A DNA stretch of 64,000 nt from Alligator mississippiensis (taxonomy: Eukaryota; Chordata; Crocodylia; Alligatoridae), in contig NC_081828.1 in NCBI RefSeq assembly GCF_030867095.1, forward strand, positions 49,887,434-49,951,433, in the 5' to 3' direction. Below the pieces are notes generated by a model. It worked only from the letters and a program-made list of their open reading frames with translations, searched no databases and was not told the DNA's origin. The translations under genes and the position numbers were made by a program. Shown piece after piece: positions 58,041 through 64,000 of this stretch (its first letter is position 1; every line of letters begins with the position of its first letter).

Positions 58041-59799
58041 GTCCCAGCTGGGCAGTGCCTGTTGGCACCCTGTGTTTCAGTACCTGGGGTGGTTGCCCCA
58101 CTTGTCCCCCCACTTGCTACAGCACTGGAAGGGAATATCCATTAGGGTACAACTGGAGGTTTTACTGACAGAGGACAGAGACCCGGCAGGGGCTGGAAGG
58201 TGGTACATGGGTATTCTTACAGTGCAGACTAACACTCTACAGATGCCCAAATTAAGTATTTTGGGCATGAGTACAGGGGAAAATGACTCCACAGGCCTCC
58301 TTGCTATTAGACTGTTTCCAGTACTCAAGCTAGCACATTTACAGCTAGTAGGATACCTCTGCATTACAATCAGCAGGGTAGATATACCTTATCTGGCGAA
58401 TGGTCTTGAGAACAGCACTGTAGACTTTTACAAGAGCAGATTGTGATCTCAGCTAGAAGAGTTGTAGTTGGTTCTTGGATGCATCCCTGAACCAGCCTTT
58501 TCTCCCTGCGAGCCCTGTACATATATCAGTGACCAATAAGAGATGGAACATCCACTCCATTTGCAGCAGTTTGCCAGGAGGATGCTTGGGCACTGGCACT
58601 GGGTACAGGCTAGGGCTACGATCTGTAGCCACCTGACCTTACCCCTCTCCCAAGACAAACATCTCTAGATGGAGCTGTTTTGTTTAACTATGTAAGGTAT
58701 AGTTTAACATGTTAAAAAGAAGAGCTGGCATGGCTAGTGGGCTAAGCAATAGAAACCTGAGATGGTCAGTCATGCTCTCCATCGTAAGGTATCCTTGTCA
58801 GGGCAGGGACTACCATTACAACAGATGAGTCTAAGTATGACCCAAGGAGAGGTTTTCCATACCTGGATATGTTCAGTATTCTCCTTTCCCCTTTTTAGGC
58901 TCCAATTTCTGACTAGATTCTGGTTTACTTTTTGGTCCAGGTTGCCATCACCTAAGAAGGAACTCAACCCAGAGGTAGCATGGATCAGAGACCTAGATAA
59001 TAAACAGTCCATTTCCATCTGTACAGCAAGTCACAGAAGTTAAAGACACACCGGGCTGGATTCTCTAGTCTCTCTCTCTCTATTGCAGCTTGGTTCCTTG
59101 TAGCATGTAAACCGGGTTTCAACTGTGCCAAGTAACTAGACACTTGAGCACCTTGGGTGGCAGTGGCACATGGAACAGTGTCAGTGCTGCTTTTTTTTAA
59201 TCCCCTTTTGCCATGGGTTTGCACCCAGGGCTGGTGCCCTAGTTGCTCCTGCTTCATTAGGTTACTGAAGACTTACACTCAGGCTGAATTTCATGAAACT
59301 TGGCCATCCCTCTCCCTTCCCCATTGTCAGCTCACCCCTTTCGGCTTGTGCACTACATCTCTCTGCCTGGTTTTGTCAGCCAGTGCACTCTGCTGTGCTG
59401 CCTACATGCTATCTGCTGGAGCTGGCAGGACCCTCTGTTCCCTGCTTTTTTGGGGAGCACTGGAAGGATGGCTCCTCCCAACAGGCACCAGCACCTCCCA
59501 GGCTTCTTCTGTGACAGCCAGACTGCCTCTGGGGACCCTGACGCTTGGGTTCTTAGGTGACAGAATGTCAACTGGATCCTGAAGGTAATCCAGGGGCATC
59601 TTTCTGAAATACCAGCTGGGCACAGTGCTGTGGCCAAGAAGATCGTAGTTGGGAACAAATAAAATCTGGAAATTCATACACAGAGAAAGTCAAAGCAGGC
59701 CACATAGTCAAGCTGATGTAGAACTATTATAGCTCTGTGGGCAGCAATGGGACCCTTATGGTTTACACCAGCCAATGTGGCCCAGAGCATGGAGAGATG

Positions 59800-60000
59800 C
59801 ACACACCCCATATAAAGACTGGAAGTAACAGGATGGACTTAAGCAAGGGGAATTTAGAGTGACTATCAGGAACTGTCTGCTAATAGCCAGATCCATTAGA
59901 CCATGGAATAGACTCCCTAGGGAAGGAGAAGGAGCCCCATTACTAGAGTCATTGAGAGCCAGGCTAGACAAAGCACTGGAGAGCATAGTTTAGGGAACCA
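59800..60000 (+). mobile_element. Old CR1-like 3' fragment
   Basis: 'ggatggacttaagcaagggg', 'ccatggaatagactccctag' and 'gagccaggctagacaaagca' follow the CR1 C-terminal pattern (RLD followed by WNSLP). Strongly diverged, and the very 3' end is absent. Confidence 0.5.
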
Positions 60001-60714
60001 TCCTGCCACCAACACACCAGGAAGAGATGACCCAATAGGTTTTTCCACCTTTAACTTCTATTATTCCTGCTGTTTGGCAGGGAGATACACGTTTGTCTGT
60101 AGGACTGGAGATCTGCTGTACACAGGCCTGGGTCTAGGATACTGAGAGACTCTTAAGTTAAAAGGATCTTGCACCTACTGGGATTAGCTGAGACCTGCAC
60201 TTCCCTGTGCACCCTGCCCCTTGTAAGAGTCAGTGTAAGCGGATGAAAATGGGGGTGGGAGGGAGAAAAGAGAGAGAGAAAGAAGCCACAGCATTCTTGG
60301 CACCAGGGAAGTTCTGAGGCAGGCCGTATCATCCTAGCAGAGCCTGCCATACATCAAAGCATGGTATATATGGCTTATCAAAGGCATATCTTGCAAGGGA
60401 AAGGATTGGAAAAATAGAGGAGGGGATGAGACAGGAGCTGTTCAGCCTGTTAGACTCTAAACTTGCCTCCCCCCTTGGTATAAGGTCTCTGTGCAAGCAT
60501 TCCTATGCATATTTGCACACATCTATCCAGAGGTGCATGTTTTCCAAATGTTTTAGCATTTCTTTCCCCTCATTTCATAACTCCACTCTTACTGCTCTGG
60601 ACTTGATGACCTAGCCACACTAGCAAACCCAGCCGTAGAGCATGTTAGCATGCGTTTGATGGAGGTGAAAGCAGCAGCAAAAAACAACAACCCCCCCTCC
60701 CCTCCCTCCTGCAA

Positions 60715-60760
60715 AACAAAACAAAAACAACCAACCAACCAAACAAACAAAAAGCTACAC
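60715..60760. repeat. A-rich (AAAAC/AACC) simple repeat
   Basis: 'caaaacaaaacaaaaacaac' followed by 'caaccaaccaaacaaacaaa'. Confidence 0.7.
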
Positions 60761-60973
60761 ACTGAAAAGGAATTAAAATCTACTGAAGTCAGTGGGATTC
60801 TTTCCTGGCACTTCAAGTTTTGAATCAGGACCATCATAAGATCAGACATAATCCACTAAACTTTAGCCAGGCCACGATGGCACTGCAGCCACCTACAGTC
60901 TCCCTCATTTGAGATATGTGGAGGTAGCCTGGACAACACAACACCTCTCTCCCCTGTCTAAGACAACACTACA

Positions 60974-60998
60974 ACATATATATATATATACATATACA
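60974..60998. repeat. Short (AT)n microsatellite
   Basis: 'catatatatatatatacata'. A similar AT/AC run lies at 61508-61530. Confidence 0.7.
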
Positions 60999-61563
60999 CA
61001 AGCAGTGTTTTGGCTTCCTCTTAAACACTGGGCCCTGTTCTACTATAGTGGCACCTTTATCCCTCATTTTGGATGGGTCCTCCCTTATGCTAGGCGTTAT
61101 GCAAACCACACAGAATTACCCCAAAGAACTTGCAAGCAAAATAGACGCTGGGTTGGAGAAAGCCAGAGGTGAAACATCTGACCCAAGTTGCACATGACAG
61201 TGGGGCAGATGAGAACACAACCCAGGTGTTCCAAAGCACAGACCAGTGCCCTAGTATAAGACTGTTATTCCTCAAAGTAGTTAGGAATTTTGACTAAACT
61301 CACTGGCATTGCACCCAGCAATTTGCCATAAACCAAGTAGGACAGCTGGATATGGGAAACAAAAGGCCCAGGTGCTAAGGAGATTTCACATAAAGTGTAG
61401 TACTGAGAAGTGCATCTCATAAAAATTACCTCCACATTCATCATCCCTCAGTGATTCCACCTCAAGCGGATTGACATTGCAAGTAAAAAAACAAAAACAA
61501 AAAAACCCATATATATATATACACACACTTTCTCTCAGTGCTACAAACCCACCTGGGATCATA

Positions 61564-61900
61564 GGGCATTTATATACATACTTTTTTGTCCCATGATGCG
61601 CCGGAGATCCGCAGCTTTGGAGCAGGCTCAGTTAATTGAGTCTGCTCTGTACACAAGCCAAGATGAACTGCGCTGTGCTGTGCAGTTGTGTAAGGGGCGA
61701 AATATGCGTCAGCGTGCAGAAAGTGGTGGCGGTGCACTTTTGAGCTAAAGCACCTTCGATGTGTTTTAGTTCAAAAGTGCACCACTGCCATTTTCTGCAC
61801 ACTGATGCACATTTTGCCACTTATGCAACTGCCCGCAACGCAGCGCTGGGCACTTTTCAAAGTACCTGCTGCTGCAGTGCTTGCATGTGTAAAAAGGCCC
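61564..61900. mobile_element. Palindromic MITE, 337 bp
   Basis: The ends are 'gggcatttatatacatac' and the inverted 'gcatgtgtaaaaaggccc'. The centre is a strong dyad: 61674-61753 faces 61761-61842, roughly 80-base arms with over 80% complementarity (for example 'ggtgcacttttgagctaaag' against 'ttagttcaaaagtgcacc'). The loop is only about 7 bases. Candidate 3-bp flanks are ATA and TCA, not identical. Confidence 0.7.
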
Positions 61901-62434
61901 TCAGAGGCAAGTGCAGGGCTTCCATCACAAGCAGTCAGAAAGATTCTGCAGGCCATACTCAGCCACCCTATAGCCCTGGTAACCTACTGCTCACCTGTGG
62001 TATGCCCAAGTGTCACTGACTGAAACCAAGGAAGATTTCCATTTTATGATGCCTACGGTGAAATAAAATCCAGCTTCTTTACTCATACCTGAGTTGTTTT
62101 GGCAGGGGGAGTGGGAAGAAAAGCAATGGAGATGCATATGGGGCTTTATCATCTGCATAATCAACCTTGAATGACCACTAGGAGTGGGTCTTTTCAGAAG
62201 GAAGGTGCTACTTGGAAGAGTGCACTATATTCTGGAAAACGGTTGCAGCTTTTGAACCAAAAGCCAGTGGAGCCAATTCTTCCTTCACATGTTGTGGCAA
62301 GGATCAAGAGCAATTGTACTGTAGTCAATTGAGTCAGTGACTGTTTTAAAGTTTATCTGGCCCAAGATTCATAAGCGAGTTCCAGGATATGCTAAGCCTT
62401 GTTTCTGGATTGCAGTGTGGCACAGGGCCTCCTA

Positions 62435-62726
62435 GGGTGTCTGTATATGTGCACTTAGAGGCTCCCAGCCAGCTGCTCTAATTAAAATGCTGCAGTGTCA
62501 CATGTATTAAGCATCCCATGTCTCAAAATGGCTGCGGAGGCACTTTAACTAAAACTCAAATGAGCTTTAGTTAAAGCACCTCCATGGCAGTTTTGAAATG
62601 CAGGACACTTAATTCACATGATGGTGAGGCACACTGGAGGCTGTAGTTAGAACACTCCAGCAGCCTCAATTAATCAAGTCAGCTCCAACACTGCAATTAG
62701 GATGTGGAGCATGTGTATAGGCATCC
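62435..62726. mobile_element. MITE related to 19090-19430
   Basis: The ends are 'gggtgtctgtatatgtgcac' and the inverted 'gagcatgtgtataggcatcc'. Inside, 'actttaactaaaactcaaat' faces 'gagctttagttaaagcacct', and 'ctccagcagcctcaattaat' and 'cagctccaacac' match the other copy. No target duplication is evident. Confidence 0.65.
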
Positions 62727-62729
62727 TTG

Positions 62730-64000
62730 AGGTCTAGGTTACAAACCATGCCCCATCTTCATTTAGGGCTAGCAATACAATTATTATATGGCTTTCGTAT
62801 CACCAGGTTGCAGTAGCTGTCATAGCCATTACTGGTTAGAGACCAGGCTTTGGACAAAGCAAAAGACGAAAGACTCACTGTACAGATCTTCAGAGCTATA
62901 TTATTACAAGAGGGGAGTGCTCAACATGCTTAAGTCTTTAAGCCATCCTTTGTACTACTCTAAAGAGGAGCCAAAGTTCCTAGAGCTATAACATGGAAGC
63001 ACAGCTGTGGATCCAGTCCCTTCCAACCTGTGGGCCAAATGCTGTTGTCAAATATTTCCTAGCCTCAGGACCCCAGGCTGCTGGTGGTTGTTACATTCAA
63101 GTTCTAGGAGCCAGGCTCCTGAGAGCGTGGACAGACAGCTCCACAAAGCTCACACTTAAAGTGTAAAGGTAGAGCTAGAATCAACCAGAGACCACCCCTA
63201 CAGTGCTTGAGCCACAAGACTGTCCTTTCTAGGAGCATTGCTTATCCTTGGATATGACAAGCAGAGACTCCTGGAAGGATTGGCAAAGGCAATGACTTGT
63301 GAGAAGGGCAGGTGTTAGGAGAGGGAACTTTCATTTTACAGCTATCCCTCCCTTGTCCTGGAGATCTCTCTGAATTTCCACATCCCACCCATCCGATTCC
63401 ACAAATGCCACAGTGCAAGATGCTTTTTGTGAATAGCAGGAATGCTATTGTATGAAAGTACTTAGTAGGCGGGCTGTGGGGACACAGTCAAGAACTAAAT
63501 TTCCATTCAAGCCAGGGCTTTCAACTCTAGATGAACCTTGCAGGGCCAGGGAGGTGTGAATGATCCAGTCAGAGTTCTCACCCCATCCAGAACCTTTACA
63601 CAGAAAGGTGACCAAAGAGTACGAATGGTTCCCGTTAAGATTCCCCTTAAATCATATGCTGCTGGAACAAAATAGATTATCAGAGACAACAGCTAGCACT
63701 TCCTTGGCCCTATGGATGTGTTAAATAGCTGAGGAGAGGTTTAGGAAGAGTAACACTTCTGGCACTGCCGCATGTAATGCCATGAACTGTTGCACACTCC
63801 ACATGCAGTGTTTGCAAACACACTAATGGAGAGCTGACTTTGTTTCCCCCTGGTCCCCCAGAGTCTAATTTTCAAAAGGAGCTGCCTTGATTAAGATAAC
63901 TAAATAAAATAAGTGGCCAGAATTTCACAAAAGTTCAGCACACTGAGGACAAGTCCAAGCATAAGTATCCTATTGGGAGCTTTTTGCTCTGGGTGTATCA
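62730..64000. other. Presumed intron, nothing recognised
   Basis: Unique-looking sequence to the window end. No exon or repeat family was recognised. Confidence 0.3.

Larger units (their letters stand above)
47987..64000 (+). other. Presumed first intron of the plus-strand gene (BRINP2?)
   Basis: After the GTAAGT donor no frame resembles the BRINP2 signal peptide, MACPF or EGF-like parts up to the window end. The sequence is mostly unique, with scattered repeats listed separately. Confidence 0.45.

Overview
This is ordinary vertebrate nuclear DNA, most likely from a crocodilian and possibly from a turtle. The reasons are sparse coding sequence, several generations of CR1 LINEs with the sauropsid-type 3' end, hAT and Harbinger-like foldback elements, a Penelope-like element, a Tx1-type LINE and MIR-like SINE fragments. 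There is no bacterial, plasmid or phage content and no operon.

Only one protein-coding exon of a host gene can be read: the first coding exon of ASTN1 (astrotactin-1) on the minus strand at 34215-34503, in a CpG island and ending at a canonical splice donor. Positions 1-34214 are therefore ASTN1 intron 1. About 13 kb away a second CpG island (about 47290-48110) carries CCAAT boxes, a TATA-like sequence and, on the plus strand, a splice donor at 47987. ASTN1 and BRINP2 are divergent neighbours in other vertebrates, so this is probably the non-coding first exon of BRINP2. Everything from 47987 to 64000 would then be its first intron. No coding exon of BRINP2 is visible.

Layout: 1-8.4 kb, intron with a 638-bp foldback hAT, MIR-like pieces and a second hAT; 8.4-12.5 kb, a cluster of CR1 copies in opposite orientations, one with an uninterrupted 583-codon reverse transcriptase frame; 13.3-18.1 kb, GC-rich foldback repeats around a decayed CR1; 18-27 kb, intron with MITEs and CR1 pieces; 27.1-29.8 kb, a Tx1-like LINE split by an LTR-like insertion; 30-34.2 kb, mostly unique intron; 34.2-34.8 kb, the ASTN1 start; 36.4-45.3 kb, a CR1 fragment, a complete Penelope-like inverted dimer with a 13-bp target duplication, and a CR1 broken by two insertions; 46.3-48.1 kb, a TG/AG tract and the second CpG island; 48-64 kb, mostly unique intron with a few DNA transposons.

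No undescribed molecular system is supported. The most interesting objects are structural: several independent foldback or inverted-dimer structures, and insertions whose empty sites can be reconstructed. Apart from the CR1 reverse transcriptase and ASTN1 frames, the many short reading frames look like chance, especially those in GC-rich repeats.
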